64,000 nucleotides of DNA from Nocardia donostiensis. GTDB taxonomy: Bacteria; Actinomycetota; Actinomycetes; Mycobacteriales; Mycobacteriaceae. Location: the NCBI RefSeq assembly GCF_002081715.1, contig NZ_MUKP01000018.1:39600-103599 (forward strand), given 5' to 3'. A model generated the notes under the pieces. That model did no database searches, was not told where the DNA came from, and saw only the letters and a list, made by a program, of their open reading frames with translations. The first letter of the stretch is position 1. Every line of letters begins with the position of its first letter. The position numbers and the translations under genes were made by a program. Of the stretch, positions 40,534-49,417 are shown in pieces.

Positions 40534-41889
40534 ATGGTCACACTCTGTTCCGGAGTGTTGATCGATTGGGAAGAATTCACCGGTCAGTCCCGGTTCGTCG
40601 TCGATCTGGTGAGTTTCCCGATCTTCAGCGCGCTGGCCGGATGGCTGACCAACTGGACCGGTGTGCTGATGCTGTTCTGGCCGGTACTCTTCCGCGGCGT
40701 CCGGATTCCCGGGCTGGATGTGCTGTATCCCTATCTACCGCGCCGGGTGCAGGTGCTGCCGACCTTCAGCGGGGACGGCAAACGGCTCGGTTTCCAGGGC
40801 TTCATCCCGGCCCGCGCCGAGAAGATGGCCAGTATCTGCGTGGACAAGGCGCTGCTTCGCATCGGTAGCCCCAAGGATTTCATCCACGAACTCGACCTCG
40901 ACGGAATCGCCGACTATATCGCGGCCTTGGCCAGCAGACAGATCAGCAACATCGTCGACGAGGTGATGCTGCGGGAGAACCCGGAACTGTGGCGCAACTT
41001 GCCGCGCCCGGTGAAGCAGATCATCTATCAGCGGGTCGATCGGGAGCTGCCCGAACTGTCCCGACGGGCATTCGCCTCGCTCGGCGACAACGTCGACCAG
41101 CTCATCGACGTCAAGAGCTTCGTCATCGGATATCTGCGGGACAATCCGGCCATCCTCAAAGACTTGACCACCACTATCGCGGCCCCTGAACTGCGATTCA
41201 TGGTGCGCATCGGCCTTCTCGGCGCGCCGTTCGGTCTGCTGCTCGCGCTGTATCTGCACATCCACAACGCGGTACCGGTACTGGGCTGGCTGCCGGCGTG
41301 GGTAATCGTGCTGCTGGTATCGGCCGGTATCGGCGTGCTGGTGAATATCATCGCGGTCAAGATGGTGTTCGAGCCCGGCGATCCGCAGCCGCGGTACAAG
41401 TATCTGTGGCGGCAGGCATTGCTGGCCAAACGGCAGCCGCAGGCGGCGACAGATCTGGCCCATATCCTGGCCTATCAGGTGCTGACCCTGCCGAATCTGT
41501 CCAAAGAGCTACTGGACGGCCCCAACGGCGACAAGACCCGGCTGCTGCTGGAGCAGCTGATCTCCGACCAGATCCACCGCTGGCTCGGCCCGACGACCTC
41601 GGTGGTGCGCGCGGCCTTCGGCCGTAAACAGTTCGACAACCTCAAGGTCGGGGCGGCGGGCGCGGCGGTCGGGCTGGCGCCGAGCCTGGCCGAGGACGCC
41701 GAGTTCATCAGGGAACAAGCCGAGCAGATCGACAAGTTCGCGGCACGTAAATTGCAGCAGCTGACCCCGGGCGAGTTCATGGAGATGTTCTATGCCTCGG
41801 TCGAACAGGACGCCTGGCTGCTGTATCTGCACGGCGCCGCGCTCGGTCTGCTGGTCGGTCTCACCCATCTGTTGATCTTCGGTTGGTAA
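40534..41889 (+). CDS. DUF445-type membrane protein
   Basis: A 451-residue protein. An N-terminal hydrophobic pair ([32 protein letters not shown]) resembles the 'G-x-x-TNxxAxxMLF' start of DUF445 proteins. A long helical cytoplasmic part follows. Near residues 230-275 are two membrane segments ([46 protein letters not shown], the latter with a second N-x-x-A-x-KMVF copy), and a last one ends the protein ([18 protein letters not shown]). The function is unknown. It diverges from lon and its stop overlaps the frame before the next gene (14-bp gap), indicating an operon. Confidence 0.8.
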   Translation: MVTLCSGVLIDWEEFTGQSRFVVDLVSFPIFSALAGWLTNWTGVLMLFWPVLFRGVRIPGLDVLYPYLPRRVQVLPTFSGDGKRLGFQGFIPARAEKMASICVDKALLRIGSPKDFIHELDLDGIADYIAALASRQISNIVDEVMLRENPELWRNLPRPVKQIIYQRVDRELPELSRRAFASLGDNVDQLIDVKSFVIGYLRDNPAILKDLTTTIAAPELRFMVRIGLLGAPFGLLLALYLHIHNAVPVLGWLPAWVIVLLVSAGIGVLVNIIAVKMVFEPGDPQPRYKYLWRQALLAKRQPQAATDLAHILAYQVLTLPNLSKELLDGPNGDKTRLLLEQLISDQIHRWLGPTTSVVRAAFGRKQFDNLKVGAAGAAVGLAPSLAEDAEFIREQAEQIDKFAARKLQQLTPGEFMEMFYASVEQDAWLLYLHGAALGLLVGLTHLLIFGW

Positions 41890-41903
41890 TCAGAGGAGTG
41901 ATC

Positions 41904-42707
41904 ATGGCGGATCTGACGACCCTGCTGGACGAACTAGCGGCAGAAAGCCTGGACCTGGAACGGCTGGTCGCGCCACTGGCCCCAGCGCAATGGGGTGCCC
42001 CGACTCCCGCACCGGGGTGGGATATCGCACACCAGATCGGCCACCTGATCTGGACCGACGAAATCGCGACCAGCGCCGCCGAGGATGCCCGCACCGGCGG
42101 CGACCGCTTCGCCGCACTGCTGGCCGAAGCCGCACCGCGCGCACAGACCTTCATCGATGAAGCAGCCGCCGAAGCAGCGGCTGCCCCGCCCGGCGAACTG
42201 CTGGAGCGGTGGCGGCGGGCGCGGGCCGAGCTGGCCGACGCGTTACGCGCGGTCCCGGCAGGCATCAAAATGCCGTGGTTCGGCCCGCCGATGGGCGCAG
42301 CGACGATGGCAACGGCCCGGCTCATGGAGACCTGGGCGCACGGCCAAGACGTGGCCGACGCGCTCGGTGTGGCCCGCACCCCGACCGACCGGTTGCGCAC
42401 TGTGGCATACCTGGGGGTGCGTACCAGAGATTTCGCGTACTCCATGCACGGAAAGACGCCGCCGGAAACGCCGTTCCGGGTCGAGCTCACCGCGCCGTCC
42501 GGGGCGGTCTGGTCCTGGGGGCCGGAGGAAGCCGAACAGCGGGTCACCGGCCCGGCCCTGGATTTCTGTCTGCTGGTTACCCAGCGGCGCCATCGCGATG
42601 ACCTGGCTTTACAGGCCGTCGGCGAGGACGCAGCGGAATGGTTGTCCATCGCCCAAGCCTTCGCCGGGCCGAGCGGGGCAGGCCGCACACCGGGACAATT
42701 CGACTGA
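41904..42707 (+). CDS. TIGR03084-type mycothiol-dependent maleylpyruvate isomerase-like protein
   Basis: A 267-residue protein; the ATG at 41904 follows AGGAG by six bases. The DinB-like four-helix N-domain starts [49 protein letters not shown], containing metal-binding His (AHQIGHL). A later segment, [21 protein letters not shown], supplies further His ligands. The C-terminal part has the SCP2-like strand pattern [34 protein letters not shown]. Members of this superfamily use mycothiol with a divalent metal. The specific substrate is unknown. Confidence 0.82.
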   Translation: MADLTTLLDELAAESLDLERLVAPLAPAQWGAPTPAPGWDIAHQIGHLIWTDEIATSAAEDARTGGDRFAALLAEAAPRAQTFIDEAAAEAAAAPPGELLERWRRARAELADALRAVPAGIKMPWFGPPMGAATMATARLMETWAHGQDVADALGVARTPTDRLRTVAYLGVRTRDFAYSMHGKTPPETPFRVELTAPSGAVWSWGPEEAEQRVTGPALDFCLLVTQRRHRDDLALQAVGEDAAEWLSIAQAFAGPSGAGRTPGQFD

Positions 42708-43023
42708 CCTGAGCACACGGGGAGGGTGGCGCTATCCGAAGCGGGCGAGCGCCAAACTTGGGTGCGACGTGTCGACGGTCGGACGTCGTTGGCCGGGTGT
42801 CTCGATGTGGCAGTCGAGAATGACGCTCGCCAGCCTCCATGGATTACCCGGACACGGCTGCTGCGAAACGCATCCGTCTTCGGGAATGCACTGAGCATTG
42901 ATCTTGTTTTGCATACTGGGTTGCGATGTCCCCACCTTCGGGTCGTAGCCTGGACGAGGAGACGGCTTCCAACGCTGCGGGCCGACACGCCAAGGGGAGA
43001 AGGCGAGGGAGAGGAACCGCACC
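42708..43023. other. Intergenic region before the Pro/Ala-rich protein
   Basis: No gene, repeat or RNA was recognised in this gap of 316 bases. Frames running through it continue into the next gene's shadow and have no ribosome sites. Confidence 0.5.
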
Positions 43024-43893
43024 GTGCCCGGAACGAGACCCACCCAGATCTTCCGCCATACCGCCATCGTGATTTCCGGCGCCGCCAGTTTGACCCTCAC
43101 AGTCGTATCCGGCGCCTATATCGTCAGCCAGATGCCTGGAACCGACCGGGGCGACCAGTTCATCGCCGGTCCGTCCGCTCCGTCCGCACCGATCGAAGGG
43201 GCGGGACCCCCGGGACCCCTCGGAGCACGGGACGTATCCGACGCACTGCTGAGCCGACCGGCGTCGGCTGGCATCAGGACCGTGCTCCCTGCGGTGTTCC
43301 CGAACTCCCAGGTGCTGCCGCACACCGTGCCCGGCGCATCCTCACCCACCGCAACGGCCGCGCCTGCCGTTTCCACCACGCCCGGCTCGGCTGCCGGACA
43401 CATGACGGGCGCCGAACCCGATGGTCTCGGCAGCAGGATCGGGCTCGGACCAGCCTATATCGACGCACGGGTACGGCCGGTGGACACCGATACCGTCACC
43501 GTCACCCTGGACATCAATACTTCGATCTCGCTGCGCGATCTGCTGTCGGCGGACCGTAATCGCTCACCCCTCCCGGACGGGGCCACCCGTCTGCACACCG
43601 AGGTCGACACCGGACGCGCCGCGATGACCGTGCGGTTCTCCGATCCGGCCCTCGGCGACCACGCGTTCGAGCTCGGCGAAGCGTCCGACCAAGATCAGTC
43701 GTCCGAAGCACAGGAACAGACGTCCGAAGCGGCGGTACCCGGTGCCGACGTGCGTGCGGGCACCGGGCCGAGTGCTCGACCAGCCGTCACCGATCCGCGG
43801 TCTGCCGCCGGGCCCGAGATGACGCCAGGCTCCCCAGTGGGGGATGCAGGCGCGTTGCCTGCGCCGAAAACCGGCGAATCCCTCACTGCCTGA
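43024..43893 (+). CDS. Exported or membrane-anchored Pro/Ala-rich protein of unknown function
   Basis: A 289-residue protein; the GTG at 43024 follows GAGAGGAA. One N-terminal hydrophobic segment (TAIVISGAASLTLTVVSGAYIV) is a signal or anchor. Residues about 40-130 are Pro/Ser/Ala-rich. A possible small beta domain lies at about 140-215 (LGPAYIDARVRPVDTDTVTVTLDINTSISLRDLLS, TRLHTEVDTGRAAMTVRFSDPAL). The tail is again low-complexity (SSEAQEQTSEAAVPGADVRAGTG). No family is recognised. Strong third-position GC and the ribosome site support coding. Confidence 0.65.
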   Translation: MPGTRPTQIFRHTAIVISGAASLTLTVVSGAYIVSQMPGTDRGDQFIAGPSAPSAPIEGAGPPGPLGARDVSDALLSRPASAGIRTVLPAVFPNSQVLPHTVPGASSPTATAAPAVSTTPGSAAGHMTGAEPDGLGSRIGLGPAYIDARVRPVDTDTVTVTLDINTSISLRDLLSADRNRSPLPDGATRLHTEVDTGRAAMTVRFSDPALGDHAFELGEASDQDQSSEAQEQTSEAAVPGADVRAGTGPSARPAVTDPRSAAGPEMTPGSPVGDAGALPAPKTGESLTA

Positions 43894-44282
43894 TTCGTCG
43901 CCTGTTCCGCCCTAGGGGAGCAATGGCTCGCCAGAGCAGCGCCGCGGCAGGCAGGTAGGCGGCCGGCCGCGACGAAAGAATGCGCGGATACCGGTGCTAC
44001 GCGACCTGCTTCGACGGCGGCTGACCTTCGGCTCGAACGCCTTGCTGACGTTGCCCGTGGTCACTGCGGTTACCTGACCGAATGCAATTGCTACCGAACG
44101 GAATCGGCGGCGGCAGGTCTGCGACCATGGAGATAGGCAGCTGCGCGCAGGCGGTTACGCGACAACATCCGTAACCAACGACGTTGCCGCCGAACGGATG
44201 CCGAGCGGACGAACCCGGAACAAACCCTTCCAATAAATAGGAAAACTGTAGTATTTTATCTGCAGCCATGGAGGGAGGGCCC
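43894..44282. other. Intergenic region upstream of the SRPBCC gene
   Basis: No gene was recognised in this gap of 389 bases. The 3' part (44230-44265, with TAGTATTTTA) is A/T-rich and probably contains the promoter for the gene at 44283. Confidence 0.5.
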
Positions 44283-44753
44283 GTGGGCTGCATCAGATAC
44301 GCGAGCGACGTGTCAGCACCGGTAGATGTCGCGTTCACCTACGCGGCCAATCATCTGTTCACCGCAAGCTGGATGTTCGGCGTCTCCTGCTTCGCACCGA
44401 ACGGAGAAAAAGACCACGGCCTCGGTGCCGTCTTCCGCACGACCTTGCAGGTGCCGCTGTGGAATCCGCAGCTGGAGTGCGAGATCACCGAGTACCGACA
44501 TGGGGCGGTGATCGGTTACTCGCTGCCCGGCCGGATTCCGACAACGTTGACCTTACAATTCGACCCGCTGGGGCACGGGCGTTCCGTGCTGACCTCGCAG
44601 ATCGACTACCGGCTGCCGCACGGTATCGCCGGTCGGCTCTCGGCCCGGCCCACCGAATCGGTCCTGCGCTCGGTGCTGCGCCGCACCGAATCGCGATTAC
44701 GAACAGCCATAGAGCAATCCCACGGTACCGATCTTGTCGGCCGGATTGCGTAG
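44283..44753 (+). CDS. SRPBCC-fold protein
   Basis: A 156-residue protein; the GTG at 44283 follows GGGAGGG by four bases. The start MGCIRYASDVSAPVDVAFTYAAN has the SRPBCC 'xxSxxIxAPxxxVFxxxxD' pattern. Beta strands follow (VFRTTLQVPLWNPQLECEITEYRHGAVIGYSLPG, TTLTLQFDPLGHGRSVLTSQIDYRL), with a C-terminal helix (VLRSVLRRTESRLRTAIEQ) typical of START-like lipid/ligand-binding proteins. The ligand is unknown. RNase HI begins 10 bp downstream. Confidence 0.72.
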   Translation: MGCIRYASDVSAPVDVAFTYAANHLFTASWMFGVSCFAPNGEKDHGLGAVFRTTLQVPLWNPQLECEITEYRHGAVIGYSLPGRIPTTLTLQFDPLGHGRSVLTSQIDYRLPHGIAGRLSARPTESVLRSVLRRTESRLRTAIEQSHGTDLVGRIA

Positions 44754-44763
44754 GGTACCTGCC

Positions 44764-45324
44764 ATGATCATCGTGAGCACCGACGGCTCCTGCCTACGCA
44801 ACCCCGGAGGCGCCATCGGCTGGGCTTGGGTCAATCATCAAGGCTCCTCCGACAGCGGCGGCGCCGCCACCGGAACCAACCAGATCGCCGAACTACGCGC
44901 GCTACTCGAGGCGATCGTCGCCCATCCGGGCACGGATCCGCTGCTGATCGAAAGCGATTCGCTGTATGCGATCAAATGCGCGTCCGAATGGATCACGAGT
45001 TGGCGCTCCAACGGCTGGCGCACCTCGACCGGCGGCGCGGTGAAGAATGTCGAGCTCATCAAACAGATCGACCGCGCCATCGGGGGCAGGCCGGGCCCGG
45101 TTCGATTCCGTTGGGTCCGTGGCCATGTCGGCAACTACTTCAACGAGCAGGCCGATGCGCTCGCGGGCGCGGCTGCACGCAAAGCGGCCGCGATGGGTTC
45201 GGCGGCGCCGGAAACCGGTGTGCCCGTGGACGAAACGATGACCACATCGATAGACACCGCAGCATCGGGGAAGGCTGCGGAGAAGGCGGCTCGACCCGTG
45301 TCGCAGGCATTGACCTTGTTCTGA
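44764..45324 (+). CDS. rnhA: Ribonuclease HI
   Basis: A 186-residue enzyme; the ATG at 44764 gives MIIVSTDGSCLRNPGGAIGWA. The four catalytic acids are present: Asp7 (STDGS), Glu in NQIAELRAL, Asp in IESDSLYA and the late Asp in NEQADALAG. The His of the flexible loop (VRGHVGNYFNEQAD) is also present. It cleaves the RNA strand of RNA-DNA hybrids. An extra C-terminal tail of about 40 residues (METMTTSIDTAASGKAAEKAAR-like) is Ala-rich and without known function. Confidence 0.92.
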   Translation: MIIVSTDGSCLRNPGGAIGWAWVNHQGSSDSGGAATGTNQIAELRALLEAIVAHPGTDPLLIESDSLYAIKCASEWITSWRSNGWRTSTGGAVKNVELIKQIDRAIGGRPGPVRFRWVRGHVGNYFNEQADALAGAAARKAAAMGSAAPETGVPVDETMTTSIDTAASGKAAEKAARPVSQALTLF

Positions 45325-45335
45325 CCGCCTGAATA

Positions 45336-45372
45336 GCCTCCGGCGGTGGTGGTTCGACCCACCGCCGGAGGC
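45336..45372. terminator. Bidirectional terminator between RNase HI and the mce operon
   Basis: A 14-bp perfect stem, GCCTCCGGCGGTGG (45336-45349) with its complement (45359-45372), 9-nt loop. It lies 11 bp after the RNase HI stop and 14 bp beyond the end of the convergent mce-associated gene. Confidence 0.85.
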
Positions 45373-45386
45373 GCCTTCTCTGTGCC

Positions 45387-46037
45387 TCAGTTCTCCGGCT
45401 GCGGGGCAGGCGGTTCGACCGGCGCGGGCTGTTCGCCGGGGGCGGGCTGCTCACCAGGTGCGGCCTGCGGGCCCGGCGCGGGCGCGGGCTGACCGCCCTG
45501 GGCATCGATACCGGCCAGCATGGCCAGTTCCCATTTGTTGACGATCCAGCGATCCCCGGACTTCTCCATCCCGGCCACCACCGCGATGTCCTGCCGCCGC
45601 GGCTCGGGGGTCAGCGAATTGGTCTTCATCAGACCGATATTGACCAGCACCTTCGCGTTCTCGGCATCACCTGACTGGAAGCCACAGGTCACCTCGTCGA
45701 CCCACGATTTGACCTGCGACTCGGTGAGCAGCTGCCGCATAACGTCCCAGTTCTTCTCCAACGAGGACACCACGTTTTCGGTAGCGCCGTCCTTCATCGT
45801 CTGCAGGAAAGCATCCAGATCACCGGTGTAGTCGTAGGTGTTGGTGGCCTTGGCGAACTGGCACGCGGCGCGGGCGGCGTCTTCCTGCGCCGCCAGTTCG
45901 TCACCGCGCTGCTGCGCCTGGCGGAAGAACACGGCACCGGCGACGATCGACGCCACCAGCACAACGCCCGCCACGAACGCGACAATCATCGGGAGCAGGC
46001 CGAGCCCACCCGCGGTCTTGTTCTCGTCTTGCGCCAT
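45387..46037 (-). CDS. Mce-associated membrane protein (distal)
   Basis: A 216-residue protein, last gene of the mce operon. The N-terminal membrane segment is LGLLPMIVAFVAGVVLVASIVAGAVFF. The outer region has the Mce-associated (Mam) pattern: AACQFAKATNTYDYTGDLDAFLQTMKDGATENVVSSLEKNWDVMRQLLTESQVKSWVDEVTCGFQ, then a beta strand with the final VNKWELAML. The tail is Pro/Gly-rich (APGEQPAPGEQPAP). Two cysteines at matching positions also occur in the upstream paralog. These proteins are thought to stabilise Mce complexes. Confidence 0.88.
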   Translation of the reverse strand: MAQDENKTAGGLGLLPMIVAFVAGVVLVASIVAGAVFFRQAQQRGDELAAQEDAARAACQFAKATNTYDYTGDLDAFLQTMKDGATENVVSSLEKNWDVMRQLLTESQVKSWVDEVTCGFQSGDAENAKVLVNIGLMKTNSLTPEPRRQDIAVVAGMEKSGDRWIVNKWELAMLAGIDAQGGQPAPAPGPQAAPGEQPAPGEQPAPVEPPAPQPEN

Positions 46038-46077
46038 TGCTTGCGGTCCTACTCTCTTTGGTTACACCGGCTGCCGG

Positions 46078-47031
46078 CTACTGCTGCATCATCGGCGTAT
46101 CGAACTCGGCGACCAACCACCTGCCGTCCACCTTCTGCATTTCGACATTCGCCGCTACCTTCACCTGGCCGGGAGCGGAACCCGACTCGTCGGCGGTGAA
46201 GAGCTGATCGATGATCAGCACAACCCGCGCCGTATCGTCGGAGCCGGACTCGAAACCGCACTGCACCTCGCTGGCCGAGGAGGTGACCCGGCTCTGCTCG
46301 AACCGTTTCTTCAGATCCGGGCCGAGCTCACCGACCAGCTTCTTCCACTCACCGGTTGCGGTGGAATCGAGCCGGGACAGATAGTCGTCCATCTGGTCGC
46401 CTCGATAGGTGGCGAAGTTGTGCCCGAAGTCGCAGGCTGCTTTCGTTGCCGCGGCGCGTCGGTCCACTTCTTCTTGCCTGCTGTCGGCCTGGAAGTAGAA
46501 GACGCCGACCGCAACCAGCGCGGCCACCAGCAGCACGGCCGCGACCGCGCCGAGCAGCACCAAGGAGGAACGAGATCGGGGCTTCGCGGGCTTGGCTGCG
46601 CCCGATGTGCTCTTGTCGCTCTTGTCGAGGGAAACCGCGCCGGGCTGCGGTTGCGTGGCGTCCGTCTGGACTTTCCCGGTGGGTTCGTCACCCACGGCGG
46701 GCTCGACCTTCGCAGTCGACTCGGCCCCCTCAGAAGGCTTCACCTTCACGGTCGGCTCATCGCCCGCAGAGGACGCCACCTTCACAGTCGGCTCATCGAC
46801 CTCGGAAGACTTGGCCTTCGCCGTGGGCTCGTCTCCTTCGTCCGCCTCGGGCTCGGCAGTCGTTTCGTCGGTTGTGGCTTCGCCGGCCGCGCGCTCCGAA
46901 CCGGCGGTGTCCGAGGTCTCAGTGGTGCGTTCGGCCGACGCGGCATCATCCGGCTCGCCACCCGCGGTGGCATCCGTGGCGCCGGTACCCGTCGGCTCCT
47001 TCGGTTCGGACGCGGCGTCTTTATTCGACAT
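46078..47031 (-). CDS. Mce-associated membrane protein (proximal) with repetitive N-terminus
   Basis: A 317-residue protein. Residues 1-150 are acidic and low-complexity, including five 12-residue repeats (DEPTVKVKPSEG type). A single membrane segment follows (SSLVLLGAVAAVLLVAALVAVGVFYF). The outer domain is ATKAACDFGHNFATYRGDQMDDYLSRLDSTATGEWKKLV, with the later VQCGFESGSDDTARVVLIID and DGRWLVAEFDTP, the usual Mam layout. The cytoplasmic acidic extension is unusual for the family. It lies between MceF and the second Mam gene. Confidence 0.88.
   Translation of the reverse strand: MSNKDAASEPKEPTGTGATDATAGGEPDDAASAERTTETSDTAGSERAAGEATTDETTAEPEADEGDEPTAKAKSSEVDEPTVKVASSAGDEPTVKVKPSEGAESTAKVEPAVGDEPTGKVQTDATQPQPGAVSLDKSDKSTSGAAKPAKPRSRSSLVLLGAVAAVLLVAALVAVGVFYFQADSRQEEVDRRAAATKAACDFGHNFATYRGDQMDDYLSRLDSTATGEWKKLVGELGPDLKKRFEQSRVTSSASEVQCGFESGSDDTARVVLIIDQLFTADESGSAPGQVKVAANVEMQKVDGRWLVAEFDTPMMQQ
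46671..46845 (-). repeat. 36-bp in-frame tandem repeat in the Mce-associated protein
   Basis: Five degenerate 36-bp units encode 12 residues each, near DEPTVKVASSAG. The plus-strand view shows recurring 'GTCGGCTCATCG' at 36-bp steps. It falls in the predicted cytoplasmic tail ahead of the membrane segment. Confidence 0.85.
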
Positions 47032-47159
47032 CTCTACCGTTCACACCTTCCCGGCATACCGGTCGGTACGCCGTATTCTTGCCCAGCCATGGCCGTCGGG
47101 TGAGCAGGCATCCTTAGCGAGGGTAGGCCCTGGGTCACCCGGCGGTGTGACCGGGCTCG

Positions 47160-48320
47160 CTACCGCACCGGCGGCAACGTCCGTTCGTTCGGATCCACGC
47201 CCGGCGGCATATGTGCACCGTTGTTCGGCACATTGGGCCGCGGCGCATTGGCCGCACCACGGATTTGCTGTCCGGGCGGCGGGTTGTCGCAGTAGTTCCA
47301 CTTCGGAATGGTGCCGTCCGAGACGACAATCGGGCTCGCCGGTGTCGACCGGTACTGGCAGTACGGCCGGAACCAGATATCGAGAATGGTGTGGAACTCG
47401 TTATCGTGCGCGGGCACCCCGAGGGCCGAACCACCGACCTCCAGCGCCGGGAACAGCGCCCGCAGCGCGGGGGTGCGTAATTGCGCCGCCCTGGTGACCG
47501 CAACCAGGTTGTTGACCAGCTCGGTGATCGGGTCGATATTCGTGTCGAGCGTGCCGCTCAAGCTGGCGAACTGCTGCGGCGACTGCTCCAGCACCGCCCG
47601 CAACTCCTCGTTCGCGTTGTTGAACTGCTCGAACAATACCCCGGAGTTACGGGTCAGGGTGCCCAGGTCCGGCTGCGCGTACGAGGTGGTGTCGGCGATG
47701 GTGCGCAGATTGGCGATCAGATGCGTGGTCTGCGGCAGCAGCGAATCCAAACCGGCCACCACGAGACTGGTGCCTTCGATCAGGGCCCGCAGCTGGTCAG
47801 GCCCCCCGCTGAGCGCGATATCGAGCTCGTTGAGGATGACTTTGAAATGCTCCGGGTTGATCTGCGCGATCAGGTCGCTGGAGTTCTCCAGCACCTCCGA
47901 AATCGGAACCGGGGTGTGTACCCGCTCGGGATCGAAAGAGATCTCCGAACCATCGGTCAAAAACGGTCCCTCAGCGGACGCGGGCCGGAAGTCGATGTAC
48001 TGCTCACCCGCGCCGGACAGCGCCTGCACCGACACCGCGGTATCCACCGAGATCTTGTAACGGGTGTCGATCTGCGTCTTGGCCACGAGCCCGGCGCCGC
48101 CCTCGGTGATCTCGATGGTGTCGACCTCACCCACCCGGTAGCCGCGCAACGTCACATCGTTGCCCGGTTGCAGACCGCCGGAGCGGTCCAGGTGGACCGT
48201 AACGGTGTAGTGGCTGCGCAGCGGATTGAACCGCATCACGCTGACAGCGAGGTACGACGCACCGACCAGGAGCACGAGCACCAGGCCGATGCTGGAGAGC
48301 AGCAGCTTTTTCCGGCTCAT
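47160..48320 (-). CDS. mceF: Mce family protein MceF
   Basis: A 386-residue Mce protein. The N-terminal membrane anchor is KLLLSSIGLVLVLLVGASYLAVSVM. The MCE (MlaD-like) domain spans about 35-115: YTVTVHLDRSGGLQPGNDVTLRGYRVGEVDTIEI. A long helical part follows, and a C-terminal Pro-rich tail (NAPRPNVPNNGAHMPPGVDPNERTLPP). The gene start overlaps the MceE stop as ATGA. As the last Mce subunit it forms part of the hexameric periplasmic shuttle for lipids. Confidence 0.92.
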   Translation of the reverse strand: MSRKKLLLSSIGLVLVLLVGASYLAVSVMRFNPLRSHYTVTVHLDRSGGLQPGNDVTLRGYRVGEVDTIEITEGGAGLVAKTQIDTRYKISVDTAVSVQALSGAGEQYIDFRPASAEGPFLTDGSEISFDPERVHTPVPISEVLENSSDLIAQINPEHFKVILNELDIALSGGPDQLRALIEGTSLVVAGLDSLLPQTTHLIANLRTIADTTSYAQPDLGTLTRNSGVLFEQFNNANEELRAVLEQSPQQFASLSGTLDTNIDPITELVNNLVAVTRAAQLRTPALRALFPALEVGGSALGVPAHDNEFHTILDIWFRPYCQYRSTPASPIVVSDGTIPKWNYCDNPPPGQQIRGAANAPRPNVPNNGAHMPPGVDPNERTLPPVR

Positions 48321-49417
48321 CGTTGGCCCCCTGTGATTCGGCCGTAGACGACCTGGAGCACCTGGATCAGGCTGCCAGCGAAGTCCTGTAGATCACGCAT
48401 ATCGAAGAACTTGCTGGTGCCGGGCGCGGTGAGCAGGGCGATATCGAGATTGGTGATATTGACCTGGGCGGCCAGACTGTTGCCGCGGAAGGTCGCGTTC
48501 ACCGGGCCCTTCACCTCGTGCAGCGCATCGAGCAGGGCGCCGAAGCTGTCGCCCGTCGCGGCGAGCGCACCCATCAGCTGGTTGGTGCTGTCGAGCAGAC
48601 CGGCCAGTTCGCCGGAGGATGTGTTGGCGTAGTCACCGAGGGCGGCGCTCGTGGTGGAGATCTTGGTCAGCAGATCCCCGAGCGCCCGATTGTTCTCGGC
48701 GACGGCGCCGATCATATCCGGCAGGGTGTCGGCCACCTGACCCAGATCCGCGCGGCGCAACTCCAAAGTGTCGGCCAGCGCGTTGAACTCACCGAGCACG
48801 CTGTCGATACGCGCGGAGTTGGCGTTCATGCTGCCCACCACGCCGGTCAGTTCGTTGATCAGATGGACGAGCTGGTCGCTGCGTCCGCCGACAATGGAGT
48901 CCAGCTCGGACGCCAGCCTGGTCAGATGCGCGATACCGCCGCCGTTGAACAGCAGCGACACCGACAACAGCAGTTCCTCGACCGTCGCGCCCGCCGAGGT
49001 CTGCTCGAGAGTGAGGACATCGCCGTCTTCGAGCAGTTCGGCCCCTGGCTCGGTCGGCGGTTTGGACACCGCGACGAAAACATCCCCGAGCGGGGTTGCC
49101 TGGCGCAGTTCGGCGGTGGTGCCGACCGGCAGCTCGATGTTCTTCTGGATCGTCAGATCCACGATCGCCTGGAAGTTCGAGGTCCTGATCCCGGTGACCA
49201 CACCGACCTGGGAGCCGCCGATCTTCACCTTCGCCTGGTCGGGTAGGTTCAGTGCATTGTCGAAAACGGCCTGCACGGTGAAAGTTTCACCGCTCAGCCC
49301 CGGTTTCGGCAGCGGCACGTCCTCCACGGTGAGACCGCATCCCGACAGCGTCAGCGCACCGACCGCAGTCACCGCGAGCATGCTGCGCCGGGCTCGTCCG
49401 CTCATTGCGTTGATCAT
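48317..49417 (-). CDS. mceE: Mce family lipoprotein MceE
   Basis: A 366-residue Mce protein with a lipoprotein signal: the N-terminus ends LTLSGC, lipobox LSGC, placing the lipidated Cys near residue 27. The MCE domain follows (FTVQAVFDNALNLPDQAKVKIGGSQVGVVTGI). The helical region contains repeated LRRADLGQVADTLPDMIGAVAENNRALGDLL heptads. The position is classic for the lipoprotein subunit (LprK type). It overlaps MceD and MceF by 4 bp each. Confidence 0.93.
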   Translation of the reverse strand: MINAMSGRARRSMLAVTAVGALTLSGCGLTVEDVPLPKPGLSGETFTVQAVFDNALNLPDQAKVKIGGSQVGVVTGIRTSNFQAIVDLTIQKNIELPVGTTAELRQATPLGDVFVAVSKPPTEPGAELLEDGDVLTLEQTSAGATVEELLLSVSLLFNGGGIAHLTRLASELDSIVGGRSDQLVHLINELTGVVGSMNANSARIDSVLGEFNALADTLELRRADLGQVADTLPDMIGAVAENNRALGDLLTKISTTSAALGDYANTSSGELAGLLDSTNQLMGALAATGDSFGALLDALHEVKGPVNATFRGNSLAAQVNITNLDIALLTAPGTSKFFDMRDLQDFAGSLIQVLQVVYGRITGGQR

